Assembly: GCF_001039355.2 (NCBI RefSeq)
Contig: NW_019773836.1
Location: 160,567-205,305, forward strand
Length of the DNA: 44,739 nt
Source of the DNA: Lingula anatina
Taxonomy: Eukaryota > Brachiopoda > Lingulata > Lingulida > Lingulidae
Direction: 5' to 3'
Shown: positions 1 to 12,336 of the stretch, piece after piece
How the letters are laid out: each line of letters begins with the position of its first letter
Numbering within the stretch: the stretch's first letter is position 1
Notes under the pieces: model-generated
What the model saw: the letters and a program-made list of their open reading frames with translations, nothing else
The model's database searches: none
Told to the model about the DNA's origin: nothing
Program-made: the position numbers and the translations under genes

Positions 1-1939
1 TTCATTTGTATTAGCACCGTGGTAAGTGCCAAGAAATAAATTATTTCATTGTCCCCAATACCCAGTTGCTCTATATAAGTAATACTGTGTGAAGGAAAAA
101 CTAAAACGAGACTGAAGCTCATGAGAAAGCACTAAGTCAAAGCGAGGCTTATATGCGGATATCGTAAGTGAGAGTTTTCAGGCTGACATGGCCGTGAATT
201 GATTTGTGCCATTCACAGCTTAAGGCAAAGTTCTTTACATGCTTACATTGACAGAAAGCTGAATAAATTTTCCACAACTTGTAGTAATTTCAAGTTGTGC
301 GGAGGCCTCTATAGGTACAAAAATCAAAATCAAAAACGAACTTCCGTAATAGCTTTAATAAAATTTCGATTTCAAACTCATTTTTCAACATTAAATATGC
401 TGTAGATCAACTTTTGGGTCATCTCACATTATTCGAAATTTATTTCTCAATATGACAATGTACATATTGTAACCCCAAGTACGTTAATAGCCGAGATAAT
501 ACACCGTTTTTGACACCCTATAAATCTAAAAAAATATTGCCCAATTCAAATTCTCAAACTTCCGGTTTGTTTAATAGCCACCTAGCGGCAGACCAGTGGC
601 TCCCGGGCTGATTGCCGGTTGAAATTAGCTTGTTTGCATGCATTTGGATGTCAGAAAATCTTATTTTTGTATCAATCTCACCTCCAGTTAGTAACTTCAA
701 GGGGTTACCGGTAGCACTACCAGAATGATTGACAGGCAATCAAGTATCATTAGCTCTTTTTGCTTAGTTTTTTTTTTTTTTTTTGCACATGTACTGATAT
801 TTTACGTCACTCGATGAAAGGTTACGCTAGGAAATGGGTTCAAGTCTTTTCAAAGCAATCTTGTATATGATTCCAGTCAGTATTCGACAAAATGTTTACG
901 TCGATGTCGCTCAGAAAAAGTCCAAAACACAGACATTTTCACCATCGTCACTGTCGTAGAGCCAAGCAATCATTAGTTGTCAAGTTAAAGATTTGATAAA
1001 CATGCGCCTTGATGCTAGGCCAGGTGGCCCAAGTTGCATAGATCTATAAAATTGGACGACTGTATAGAGCTGCTCCCGAAGATTGATCGATAGTTTGACA
1101 GTTTGCTGTCACCGGTAGCAAGCAGCGGTATGTTTCTTTTTTTTTTCGTATCTCCAAATGTTAAGAAGTTAAGAAGAAAATCAAAAGTACATGTATAGCA
1201 ACAAGCAATTCAAGGAAAAACGCGTATTTTGAGAAAATCCAATGTGTCAGAAACGAAGGGGGGCACAGACCAAGTCACCGGTGCCGATGAGTGCAGCATC
1301 AAAATCAAAACATATTTTTTGTTCAAAATGTAAAAAGGTTATTCCGTTAAACGTTAGATACACATTTAACCCAATAATTAGACATAAAAAACCAAAATGA
1401 TGACTTTTAGCGTTATTTGGGTACATTCCCGCCTTAACTTCACTCCATCACATTTACAGCTGGACTTATTCCTCCTTGTGTAAGCTGATCTTGCGAGGAA
1501 GTTTAATGGAATGTATTTCTGAAGAACAAGTTGAGAAAATTCACTCGTTCACTAAAGACACTAAACAACTATCACTTTTACTTTAAAGCATTGTTTTTCA
1601 TATTTAGATAAAGTTCGTTACAATATTGAAGTCTATTTAATCTTTTCAGGAATTAATGAACAACAGTTTTCCTTTAGTGATTTACTTTTGATGGTCGATA
1701 TTATGACCAGATCTTTAGAGAAAGTGTACCTTTTCCTTTACCTTTAATGTGTCAGTTTTAGGCGCGTACATCACATCTTAATAACTAAGATACTTTTAAC
1801 CTATTAAATACAGCCTATGCGCTATCATAAAACATCCATAAAATATGCTTTATAACGGGCTTTGAGAAAACAAAAAAAGTTCCCCTGGCTTCTTTTAACA
1901 CATTTCTTTAGATTTCTGTGAGTTACAATTAAGTTATCC
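1..1939. other. intergenic, no gene recognised
   Basis: AT-rich sequence downstream of the 3' end of G1. Open frames are short, have no recognisable domain and lack the exon signatures seen in the rest of the array. A poly-T run lies near 767-784. I see nothing supportable here. Confidence 0.6.
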
Positions 1940-1945
1940 TTTATT
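1940..1945 (-). promoter_or_regulatory. polyadenylation signal of G1
   Basis: The plus-strand tttatt reads AATAAA on the minus strand about 30 nt after the G1 stop codon (TAA, 1974-1976). Sequence and spacing suit a canonical poly(A) signal. Confidence 0.55.
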
Positions 1946-1973
1946 GGAATCCCGGTAACAATGTATCACTTAG

Positions 1974-2422
1974 TTACGGCTCCGTTTCTGCGGTGATACT
2001 TGCACTGCCATGGTAACAGCATCGATTTTGCATCTTGCGTACCCATGGTAACGACATAATTGTTCCACCGGCAATGAACAATAGAGAGCCGGTAATGTAA
2101 AGTGTCAAGTCGTAAGAACCGGTTAAATCGTACAGACTGCCTAAAATAAAACAGAATAAAAGTATATAATAGGCTTTAAAGACGTAAAATGGCTGACTGA
2201 TATAAACAGGTTAGCAAATAGCTAGCAATTATATCTTGACATATTATCTGTGGCACTGTGTTATCATTAATTCAAAATACTGATTAATTATAAGTATCAT
2301 TAATTTTATTATTTATTTGTACGAGAAAAAAAATCAACAACTATTTGCAATTCCGTAGGACTAATAAAAATACACCCAAAATTAATGTTGACAACTCGCA
2401 AGTATAAGTCTACCGTTGAAAA

Positions 2423-2461
<39 letters not shown>

Positions 2462-3291
2462 TGGTAAGCGCATACTTCTCCTACAGTATGTATATAGTTA
2501 TAACAATTATAGCACTGGAATATAATATCATCAGGCATTAATACTAAATATGAAAAGAAATAATGTCATCATGATTCTAGGACACCCCCCGGACTATACC
2601 CCCCCCCCCCCCGGACAACCCCCCCCCTCCCAAGATATATATATTTATATACATATATAAAATAGAAAGTGTGAAGTTTAAAACATTTCATCCATTTTAT
2701 TAATATTTTAAGTGTGATAATACAACTTCATCATGAAACAAATTATTTCATAACAAATTCCCTTTTCATTGAGTACAAGTACAGGAAGATTTATTAAATA
2801 TCTAAACGAAGTATAACCACCTATCCTTCAGGTAACGGTGGGGTAAACAGATGAACAGGTAAACAGATATTTTATGAATATTTGTCCTGGGGGGAATTGT
2901 CCCGGGGGGGGGGGGGGCTGTCCGGGCAGAATAGTCCGGGGGGGGGGATTGTCCGGGGGAATTGTCCTGATACCGTCATAATTTATAGCTAACATACCTC
3001 CAGTCGATAACAGTAGGGAACCCAAACCTACGGCTACCATGGTGAGTCCAAATGAAGGTCCGAGTTTCTCAATACCGACTAAATCTCTCAGAACAACCGG
3101 GACCAGAGAGATAGTGGTACCTGTAGAACGAGCAGAAATACATTGTATTCAAGTGCCTTGTGTGATTAGATTGGATGGTATCAATGTTTTAAACATTTTT
3201 ACCCATTGTAGCAAAAATATCTGCATGGGTAAATGAAAATGTTCAATAGATACAATTACAAATAAACACACTATTATATAATGGAATACCG

Positions 3292-3360
<69 letters not shown>

Positions 3361-3382
3361 TCAAATAAAAGAAGGAGATTTG

Positions 3383-3456
<74 letters not shown>

Positions 3457-4528
3457 ATGTGTCTTATTCGGGACTCTTATTTAGTATGATTTTTAGCTTC
3501 AAGAAAAAACATCAATTTTAACAATATTGAGTACAGAAAGGAAGAGGGTATATTAAGAGTAACATGCCTGCAAAATAAGATGCACGCACAAACAAATATG
3601 CACCCCTGTATAACGTACATCTTTTGTGTATATATATATATGAACAGTGCAAATAACTCATGCTGCTGTACAATTTTAATCTTAAAAGTATAAAATAAAG
3701 ACTCTGAAAAGTTACCAGGATCTCACTTACCCACGGTCAAACCATAAAAACCGCACACCGTCGCAATCACATTGTATCCCGTCAAAGACGGCAGCATGGA
3801 AACAATGACGCCTCTCACCATTATACTTGCCCCAAGCATATAGCGTCTGTTAGCACACCGGAAGTCTGCAAACGCACCCATCACGATTCGAGCCACTGTG
3901 TTAGCAACACCTACAATTGACAGCAGGAACGCCGCTTTGTTCACCCCTATCCCCACGTCACGAGCTATATCTGGTATGTAAATATGGAGCACCACGAGTC
4001 CTATTTGGATCATTAACATACACACTAGCCATACAACAAAATCAGCTCTTTTTAATAAGGATACATGGATCACATTTTTGAAAAACTTCGTCGGTCTGTC
4101 GCAGCAATTTGAGGTGTGTTCTGACCCGTTTCCCTCGTTGCTCTTTAATTCAGATGTAGGAATCAGAATGCTAAAAACAATTCCTGAGAGAGAACATCCA
4201 GCCAAAACCAGAAGTGCGTATCGCCAAGAAAAGACTTGAATGATGAATTCTGTGAAGGTAACCATTGAAAATGTCCCAACACCTGATCCGCACACTGCAA
4301 CCCCCATGGCTAGACTTTTCCTCTTCTCAAAATGATCCTGGACGGAGACAATACTTTGAAAAAACATCATTCCAAAACCGAGGCCAGTCAAAACCCCGTA
4401 TGTTAGATACAGCAAGGACAAGTTTGGCGCTAGGGAACTCACGCCAAATCCCGTCGCAGCAACAATAGAACCAGTGATTCCAACAGCTCGGTGTCCAAAT
4501 TTTTCTGATAGGGAGCTTGCTATTGGAC
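1974..4528 (-). CDS. G1: SLC16/MCT-like transporter, 5' exons missing
   Basis: Partial gene of a 12-TM major facilitator carrier related to monocarboxylate transporters, expected in a membrane. Three exons are visible with consensus splice sites, all phase 1: exon 3 at 3731-4528, exon 4 at 2998-3120, exon 5 at 1974-2140 ending in TAA. Exon 3 starts at [17 protein letters not shown], carries the SLC16 TM4-5 motif [11 protein letters not shown], and in TM8 has [11 protein letters not shown]. Exon 4 encodes the [15 protein letters not shown] loop and TM11; exon 5 encodes [13 protein letters not shown]12 and a tail ending AETEP. Exons 1 and 2 (the DRCIDW region and TM1) are not found upstream; an assembly gap lies 137 bp above exon 3 at 4665 and probably removed them. 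Frames are intact, so this looks like a functional gene cut by the assembly and not a pseudogene. The substrate is unknown. Confidence 0.85.
2419..2456. repeat. poly-A / (TA)n microsatellite
   Basis: A-run followed by about 13 TA units, in intron 4 of G1. Confidence 0.9.
2581..2969. repeat. GGACA-plus-C-run repeats in inverted orientation
   Basis: At 2581-2632 units of C-runs separated by ggac(t/a)a occur on the plus strand. At 2886-2969 the same kind of unit (rggacaattccccc) occurs on the minus strand, so the two blocks form an inverted pair about 250 bp apart, inside intron 4 of G1. It may be a degenerate minisatellite or the two ends of a mobile element. The G-runs could form quadruplexes. 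Confidence 0.7.
3296..3454. repeat. two long (AT)n microsatellites
   Basis: AT tracts at 3296-3357 and about 3385-3454, separated by about 27 bp of unique sequence, in intron 3 of G1. Open frames encoding long Tyr-Ile repeats here are artefacts of the dinucleotide repeat. Confidence 0.95.
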
Positions 4529-4664
4529 CTGAAATATACAACCAAATACGTCTAAAGCATGCATTCTTTCATATTTGCGTAGGACTGAATTGATCTTTTA
4601 TAACCTGTTAGTTTTTTTTTCAGAATCTTATTTTGTGTCTTATAGCCTAACAAATAAAAAATAA

Positions 4665-4665
4665 N
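4665..4665. other. assembly gap marker (single n)
   Basis: An isolated ambiguous base where exons 1-2 of G1 should follow. Sequence to the right (about 4943-5060) resembles the distal 5' flank of G5, suggesting that intervening DNA with G1 exons 1 and 2 is absent. Confidence 0.7.
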
Positions 4666-7340
4666 CCGACTATCAAAACTAAGATCCAATGAAACTATTT
4701 TCACATAAGAAAAAATCTGTGAAATGCCGTCGAAAAAATAGGTTAACGTTCAGTCCTAGACATGCCCTATCAAATATGCATACAAAAATTGTGTTGCTTC
4801 CTTATTCTCAATTCAAAAACCGTAACATGGAGCATGATAAATTGTCTATGTATAGTCATCGTCTGTATATTCTACCAGTGTATTTAAACCATAAATATAG
4901 CAAATACGTTTTAAATTTCATGGCCCATATTTTAAACGAATAATAAATGACACGTCATGACTTGTAAACCTTAATGTAGATGTACAAGGTTAGTCGTACA
5001 TGAAAATACTTGCATTGCATGGTTATACCTATATATAAGCAAAAAATAGCTCGGTTTCATAACAGTTACCAGTGAAACTGGATGAAAAACGTAACGTGAT
5101 GGGAGTAGTTTGAGACTTTTCAATGAGTCCGCGTCACGAAGTAGAGCCATTTCGTCACACCTCCTATGGACGAACTAAAATGACGTACAATGAACCTTGC
5201 TAAGGAACTCCTATCAAAAACAAACTAAACAACTTTGCATTTGTCATTTTATTAAGACAAAAAAGGGAAATGTATGTGCTTACTCTTGTGTTTAGGGATT
5301 AAGCAAACAAGAATAAATTTGATTGCATTAAGTTTACTAGTATTATATTTGGAAGTTTGAACATTTTTCGATTTCAAAATGACTCTCGAAGGGGGATAGG
5401 ATTAAAGTTCGAGAAAAAAAACCTGAAAGGGCGAATTTTAATTTTTTCTTTCAATATCATTTGTAGAATTATGGAAAAGTTTATCATTTAAAAACAGTAT
5501 ATACACACACTCCATTATAAACCTGACGAAAAATATCTAGATGCATCTTGAAAAACGACGAGAAAATGGCGGTCTCAGACCCTCTCCAAATGTACAGTAC
5601 ATGTAATTTACCGGTGATACCTTTTTCTGAAAATAAAAACACAAATATTCTAACAAACAAAAATAAGAAAGCTTTTTCTCCCACTGTACCTTTTACACCG
5701 CCTTCCTGGAAATATTAACGTTGACCTTGAACTCCAAATGCATTATGGGAGTTCCTAATTTCAGCAAGAACAGATATTTCTAGCATTGTATTCTCCCCGA
5801 GCAGAAAAGTGTCACCCCTACAACACTAACGTACATTGCTTAAAGGGCACTCATATGTTAAATTTTACTATTATATAACAATCAGTTGACCAATCATCGT
5901 GTAAAATGGGGATGTGAGGAGTAGAACATTGACCTACCCATGTACGTTATAGATAATTGAAATATAACTTTCATATTTTTTCAGTACACGGTGGAGGTAC
6001 TCTGTATAACGGTCTTACAGGCAATTGCTGAAGGGGAGAAAGGAATTTAAGTAAGGATAAATGCCTCGCTTAAGCTTAAAAAACATGTAAAATAAATAAA
6101 TATTTCCTCGAATGAATTTTTTTATTTCATTTTATTTACTCACCAGTCATTATTCACCAAAAACTACTCTCAGTCAAAGTCAAACTTTAGATTAATATTT
6201 TTATGACTAAACAAAAAGACTGTCTCGAGCAGAGATTGATGCAGATTACGGAAGTATGTTGATAAACATAACATATACAAAGGTGAGATTTACAATTTGA
6301 GGAAAAAAAGGACAGAAGTGAATTATTGCCTGTTTTACCAGATGTGATTATATTTTGTATCTCAGAAAAAAAACAGAAACTTAAAGTTTGGCTCCAAAAG
6401 CGCCTGTTTATTCCCTCAAACACGTTCATGTAACATGTGTATGTGTGAGGTTGTGATTGTGTTAGCGTAGTGTGTTCGTCTCTTTCCGTTTGTGTTCGTG
6501 TATGGCCGTTTATCTATAAAACGCGCCCTTTCTCTTTCGCGGCACATTCGTCCTACCACGTGTGTCACATACACTTACAAGAAAATATTGACTTGATTGT
6601 TTTTCTTTTTGCTATCTTTGATATCATAGAGTTTTGTTTTATTTTGTTATAAAATAAGTATACTTTACTTCGTTTAGTTGATGTTATTTCATCTCAGATA
6701 TTCTTTATTTTAAGTCTTAGTTCATTTAATTTATTCTATTAGTTTCTTTATATTGTCAACACGTTTGTTCTCTTACGTGTGTGTCATAAATTTACATATT
6801 TTGTGAATAAACAATAAGTTTATTTCAAACTCACGTTCTCGAGTCGTGCAAAAATCATTGTTACATCTGTTAAATTATTTCTATACAACCTTGTATGATG
6901 GTTTTAATCTAGGACGTAGGATGCATATGTTTCGTATGTCCTAGTTTAAATGTTGCAGTACACAGATATATTTTACAGTCAATTCATGGTTGATCTGAAT
7001 ACTTATAGACTGCAGTCAATCAGCCAGTTTCTACTACCAACGTGCTCTAACTCTAGCACATAATCTGATACAGTGTGAATAAATACCAACCAACAGTAAG
7101 AGAAAATAATCATGTATAACATTGGTAGATAATCATATATTGGTGAATATTCAAAGGAACAACTCGCATTAAGTTAAGCTGACCCACCTCCAACCGATAA
7201 CAGTAGTAACCCAAAACTATTTTTCTAACATAGTGAGTCCAGATGAAGGTTTCTCGATAACAACTTTAACGCGCAAGCAAATTGTTAAGTTAAACATTTT
7301 TTGTCTCTGGACCTTCCATAGAGAACCATTTACCATGTTT
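4666..7340. other. G1-G2 intergenic region
   Basis: About 2.7 kb of AT-rich DNA with no supported gene. The stretch about 4943-5060 is similar to 25305-25425 upstream of G5: shared blocks include a cacgtcat near the left, attgcatggtta in the middle and tcggtttcataa at the right. This identifies it as paralogous 5' flank of G1. No exon of the array is present. Confidence 0.6.
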
Positions 7341-7619
7341 TCAAGATTCTGTTTCTGTGATATTTGCGCTGCCATCGTAACAACATCGGCCCTGCAGGTC
7401 ACGTATCCATGGCAACAGCAGAAGAGTTCCACCGGCAACGAATAATAGAGAGCCGGCGATATAAAAGGTGACATCATAGGAGCCGAATAAATCATACAAA
7501 CTACCTGAAACAAAAGGTTTTTAATTACTTTAAATGAATTCCATTTAAAACACGTTTCAATGCATGTGATATAATGGGTAAATAAAACTAGATATATTGT
7601 CAGCAGCATTACAGATTTA

Positions 7620-7669
<50 letters not shown>

Positions 7670-10600
7670 CTCATGGAAAACAATATATCTGCCATATTGC
7701 ATTCCGTACCAAATAATGTACATAATCGAACCCCTTCAAAATATTAAATTGTGTAAGTTACTTTACCAGTTTCCAGTATGAGCACATGCATGTACCTCCC
7801 AAAGAAATCTGCCATATACAGGGTAGTATGCCTTCTAAAAAAATAGGTTATCCCACATCCCATTCCATCTGCTATTATTTACAAATGATAACCTCACAGG
7901 CGTAAATTGATATAAAAAAGTGCTTTCTATTCCAGATACCTGATCTAACATGCCTCAAGGATGGTTGCGCCATCAGAACAGTGTGTTTCTGCAAAATTCA
8001 CTCAGAGAACTTTTTGTAAACAAAAGCACGCAAACTGGAGGTGGGACCATCTTTTTGACCAAATGTGTAGGCCTAACAGAAAAAAAAATGATTGAAACAA
8101 CACTCCCCCTTCCCTAATTAGGCCACATACCTCCAGCAGATAACAGTAGGGAACCCAAACCTACGGCTAACATGGTAAGTCCATATGAAGCTCCAAGTTT
8201 CTCAATGCCGACTAAATCTCTCAGAACAACCGGGACCATTGAGACAAAGATGCCTGTAGGAAGAGCAAAAGTATTTAAACTTGTGCAATGTGATTATTTG
8301 ATCTTCGATATGTCTAGAAGAAGGTCTGTGTTCGTTTATTTAAACAATATATTTTTGTTCATGTTTTTTGTGTACTTGCAAGTCCACTTATTACAAGGTT
8401 TGATCAGTTTGTTAAAAACTATAGAATGTGTCTCCCTTTTTTGCTAAAAACACCACCAAACGAAGAAGATAATGATAATTATTTACTATAGAATGAAAAA
8501 TCTACTTATTTGAAAACTTTCACATTAGATATGTCACGTGCAATTAAAATATAAAATAACGTTTATTTCGTTCTTAACAGACTTTTTAGCAAGACTTTTG
8601 AGACTTTTGAGCAAGAATGGCTAATTCTTCAAAAGCTTTAGTTTCGTGTATCATGTGTTTAAGCATCATATTGAAGTGTAACATCATAGTGTGGCAGCCA
8701 AAGCAAAACAAAAACCTTGCATAATCAATTTATTTATATTATTTTCAGTGTCAAAATACCATACTGCTGCACAAGTTAAGTAAGAATGAAAAAAAAAAAT
8801 AGCACCACAATTCCACTTACCAAAGGATAACCCGTAAAACGTGCACACCGTTGCAATAACGCCGTACTCCTTCATAAACGGCAATATGGAAACCATGACG
8901 CCTGCAATCATGACACTGGTCCCAAACATACAGCGTCTGATACATGTAGCATCGCTTACGTCTGCAAACAGACCCATCACGACTCGAGCCACTGTGTTAG
9001 CAATGCCTACAATCGACACCAGAAACGCTGCGTTGTTCACTTCTATCCCCATAGCTACAGCTATGTCTGGTATGTAAGTGTATGGCACAACGATTCCTAT
9101 TTGTACTATCAAAATGCACACCAGCCACATTACAAAATCAGCTCTTCGGAGCAAAGGGGTGTGGAACAGGTTTTTGAAGAACATTTTAGTTTTGTCACAG
9201 CGGGATACGCTCTGCTTGGTCTCATTTCCCTTGATTACTTTTAATTTCAGTGGAAAGTACAGCATGCTCAAGCCAATTCCTGTAAGAGAAAACCCCGCCA
9301 GTACAAGAAGAGTGTACCTCCAAGAAATGTTTTTAATGAGGAATCCTGTGAAGGGCGCCATTGAAAATGTCCCAACACCTGATCCGCACACTGCAACTCC
9401 CATAGCTAGACTTTTCCTCTTTTCAAAATGACCCTGGACGGAGACAATGCTTGGAAAATACATCAGCCCAAAACCGAGGCCAGTTAGAACCCCGTATGTT
9501 AGATAGAGAAACCACATATTTGGTGCCAATGAACTCACGCCAAACCCCGTCGCAGCGAGAATAGAACCAATGACTCCAACAGCCCGGTGTCCAATCTTGT
9601 CTGAAAGGGCGCTTGCTATTGGACCTGAAATGTATATTCGAAATGTGTTTAAAGCAGTAAACGGTTCATATGCCACTAAGGCCTAAATATCCTAATTATT
9701 ACAGTTCATACTATTCATAATATATTTTAGCTTGTTTAACATCGATCTGTCAACTGGACATTGTACTCCGTGTTATTCACTGTAAATAACTTTAATTTTA
9801 ATTCAAAACGAATAAGTCTAATTAATGTTCTACAGCTGTAAAGGGATCTTATTTCAGAAAAACAGAAGTTAGTCACGTTTACATCTGGCAACATTTCTCT
9901 CTCTTGTGGTGATTAAAGAGAAAGGGAGTAGATGAAAGGAATTAATGATGGATTTTGAGGTCAGTTACGCAATTCTTGTCCAGGAATTATCTTCAAAACT
10001 TAAACTTTACATTGTTTCTTTCGCTGTACTAAGATTGTAAAGGCAAGCTATATCGTTTATCTATTTGTCTATGTATTAATTAGACATCAGACATGACGAT
10101 GTGTTTTGCTTACTCGTTGTTTACAATACCTTCTCCGACCTACGAACCGTATCAGTGCATGCTTATACTAAACCATACCTATGCCCCAGTTCACAGCTAT
10201 TTGAATGGAGCCAACCCAAGACGTCGCTGACTTGCTTTCTTTAAATTCAGTTAACAGACTGATGTAGAACACGCCAAAAGAATACATAATCCCGCCAAAG
10301 ATGAAGTGAATGAAGAAGGATGCCAATACCACTAGCCAATCGATGCAGCGGTCGGTCTGAACTCCGGAGATTTGTTCCATCGATAGTTGACTAGAGTCTG
10401 TTAAGCTTGTTATATTTGACCCAGACGCCAAGCTCAGCCTGCGTGGTTTATCTGTATAAAAAGAAAGTGCTTATATCGAATATTTTTTTCCATGTGGGGA
10501 TTTTGAACTTGGCGGTTCAAAATGTCAATCTGTTACGGATTTAGGTTTGTGAACTTTGACTTTATTTTTAACCAAGTTATGTATTTTCCAAATTTGAAGA

Positions 10601-11055
10601 AGGTTAACTTGAAGTCCTATTTGACACATGCTTAAGTAGAGAAAGTAACGACCATGCCGGCGCAAAGAAACCTTTTTGTTTCAAAACCAAGTCTTAATGC
10701 TGGAAACGTCTGCTCTAACATTCAGTATGGAACCCAATGCGTTGTGACACCAAGTAGCGAAGGTGCGTCTTTAGTAAAAAAAAAGTTATTGAATGAGCAC
10801 CACGTTTATTTTAAAACTGTACAGCCCACAAACTTTTGGGAACTAGTTGAATAAATTACCTGAATAGCCATTTCCTTCTGCAGATATTATCTCCCTCAAT
10901 TCACCATGCCTTTCAGAACTATGTCTACCTACATCAACATCACAGTTGTCACCAGCTGTATCATCGTCTGTTGTATCTTTGTTAAACCCGTCATTGGTGT
11001 GCCCCTCTTGTCTTGCAATTTCTTCTGCAGTGCTATGTGGGGATGTGTCAACCAT
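7341..11055 (-). CDS. G2: SLC16/MCT-like transporter, complete
   Basis: Complete five-exon model of 519 aa. Exons in transcription order: 10860-11055 (start ATG at 11055), 10179-10451, 8821-9624, 8131-8253, 7341-7504 (TGA at 7341-7343). All junctions have GT-AG and phase 1. Exon 1 gives a 65-residue acidic, disordered cytoplasmic N-terminus (MVDTSPHSTAEEIARQEG). Exon 2 has VQTDRCIDWLVVLASFF and TM1. Exon 3 has [11 protein letters not shown] and TM2-10; it is 6 nt longer than in the paralogues because the TM8-9 loop reads DVSDATCIRR instead of DFRCANRR. Exon 4 is [16 protein letters not shown]; exon 5 is GSLYDLFGSYD with a tail ending TETES. It is an integral membrane carrier of the SLC16 family by motif and length. 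The substrate cannot be assigned. Exons 1-2 recur downstream as unmerged assembly copies. Confidence 0.92.
7621..7668. repeat. (TTA)n microsatellite
   Basis: About 16 TTA units in intergenic DNA between exons 5 and 4 of G2 (intron 4). Confidence 0.95.
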
Positions 11056-11453
11056 CTTAACGCCTTTGTGATGTGTTAAAATATTCGGCCTTCAAAAAAT
11101 GGAGCAAGGCTCTTTAGAATATAAAGATAAAACATTAATGTTTAATTTAAATTTCCTAAACAGAGGCGACGGAAAATTGTTAGTAAAGACACTTACACAG
11201 AATGTTTCCTTTTGCTTTTAACACCTACGTTTTCTGCGCATACAGATTAAAATGCATTGATAACCGCAATGACATCGCTTCTAAAAACACGTTTTAAATG
11301 CATTAACATTCCATTATTTAACCAAGCACCTACGTGCCTGTTTAATGTCCCTTTGAAAAATTATTCTTCCTATCTATATGTATATTACATGTAACATCTG
11401 CTTTACTATCAAGTTCATTTATTTACATTTTTTTCTCTTTCAACCGACTTCGT

Positions 11454-11454
11454 N
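11454..11454. other. assembly gap marker (single n)
   Basis: Junction between two identical 1280-bp segments. Confidence 0.85.
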
Positions 11455-11459
11455 CATAC

Positions 11460-12336
11460 CTATGCCCCAGTTCACAGCTATTTGAATGGAGCCAACCCAA
11501 GACGTCGCTGACTTGCTTTCTTTAAATTCAGTTAACAGACTGATGTAGAACACGCCAAAAGAATACATAATCCCGCCAAAGATGAAGTGAATGAAGAAGG
11601 ATGCCAATACCACTAGCCAATCGATGCAGCGGTCGGTCTGAACTCCGGAGATTTGTTCCATCGATAGTTGACTAGAGTCTGTTAAGCTTGTTATATTTGA
11701 CCCAGACGCCAAGCTCAGCCTGCGTGGTTTATCTGTATAAAAAGAAAGTGCTTATATCGAATATTTTTTTCCATGTGGGGATTTTGAACTTGGCGGTTCA
11801 AAATGTCAATCTGTTACGGATTTAGGTTTGTGAACTTTGACTTTATTTTTAACCAAGTTATGTATTTTCCAAATTTGAAGAAGGTTAACTTGAAGTCCTA
11901 TTTGACACATGCTTAAGTAGAGAAAGTAACGACCATGCCGGCGCAAAGAAACCTTTTTGTTTCAAAACCAAGTCTTAATGCTGGAAACGTCTGCTCTAAC
12001 ATTCAGTATGGAACCCAATGCGTTGTGACACCAAGTAGCGAAGGTGCGTCTTTAGTAAAAAAAAAGTTATTGAATGAGCACCACGTTTATTTTAAAACTG
12101 TACAGCCCACAAACTTTTGGGAACTAGTTGAATAAATTACCTGAATAGCCATTTCCTTCTGCAGATATTATCTCCCTCAATTCACCATGCCTTTCAGAAC
12201 TATGTCTACCTACATCAACATCACAGTTGTCACCAGCTGTATCATCGTCTGTTGTATCTTTGTTAAACCCGTCATTGGTGTGCCCCTCTTGTCTTGCAAT
12301 TTCTTCTGCAGTGCTATGTGGGGATGTGTCAACCAT
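11460..12336 (-). CDS. second copy of G2 exons 1 and 2
   Basis: Exon 1 at 12141-12336 and exon 2 at 11460-11732 repeat the G2 exons at 10860-11055 and 10179-10451 with the same predicted protein. No exon 3 follows on the low-coordinate side; the frame runs into the n at 11454. I treat it as an assembly duplicate of G2 and not as a separate gene. Confidence 0.85.

Noticed and set aside
3149-3484. Open frames encoding long Tyr-Ile repeats
   Set aside because: Translation of (AT)n microsatellites; no start context, splice signals or coding pattern.
10654-10854. 66-codon plus-strand frame seen at 10654 and 11935
   Set aside because: It lies in intron 1 of G2, recurs only because of the assembly duplication, and is disrupted in the third copy near 15211-15220 by an indel in an A-run.
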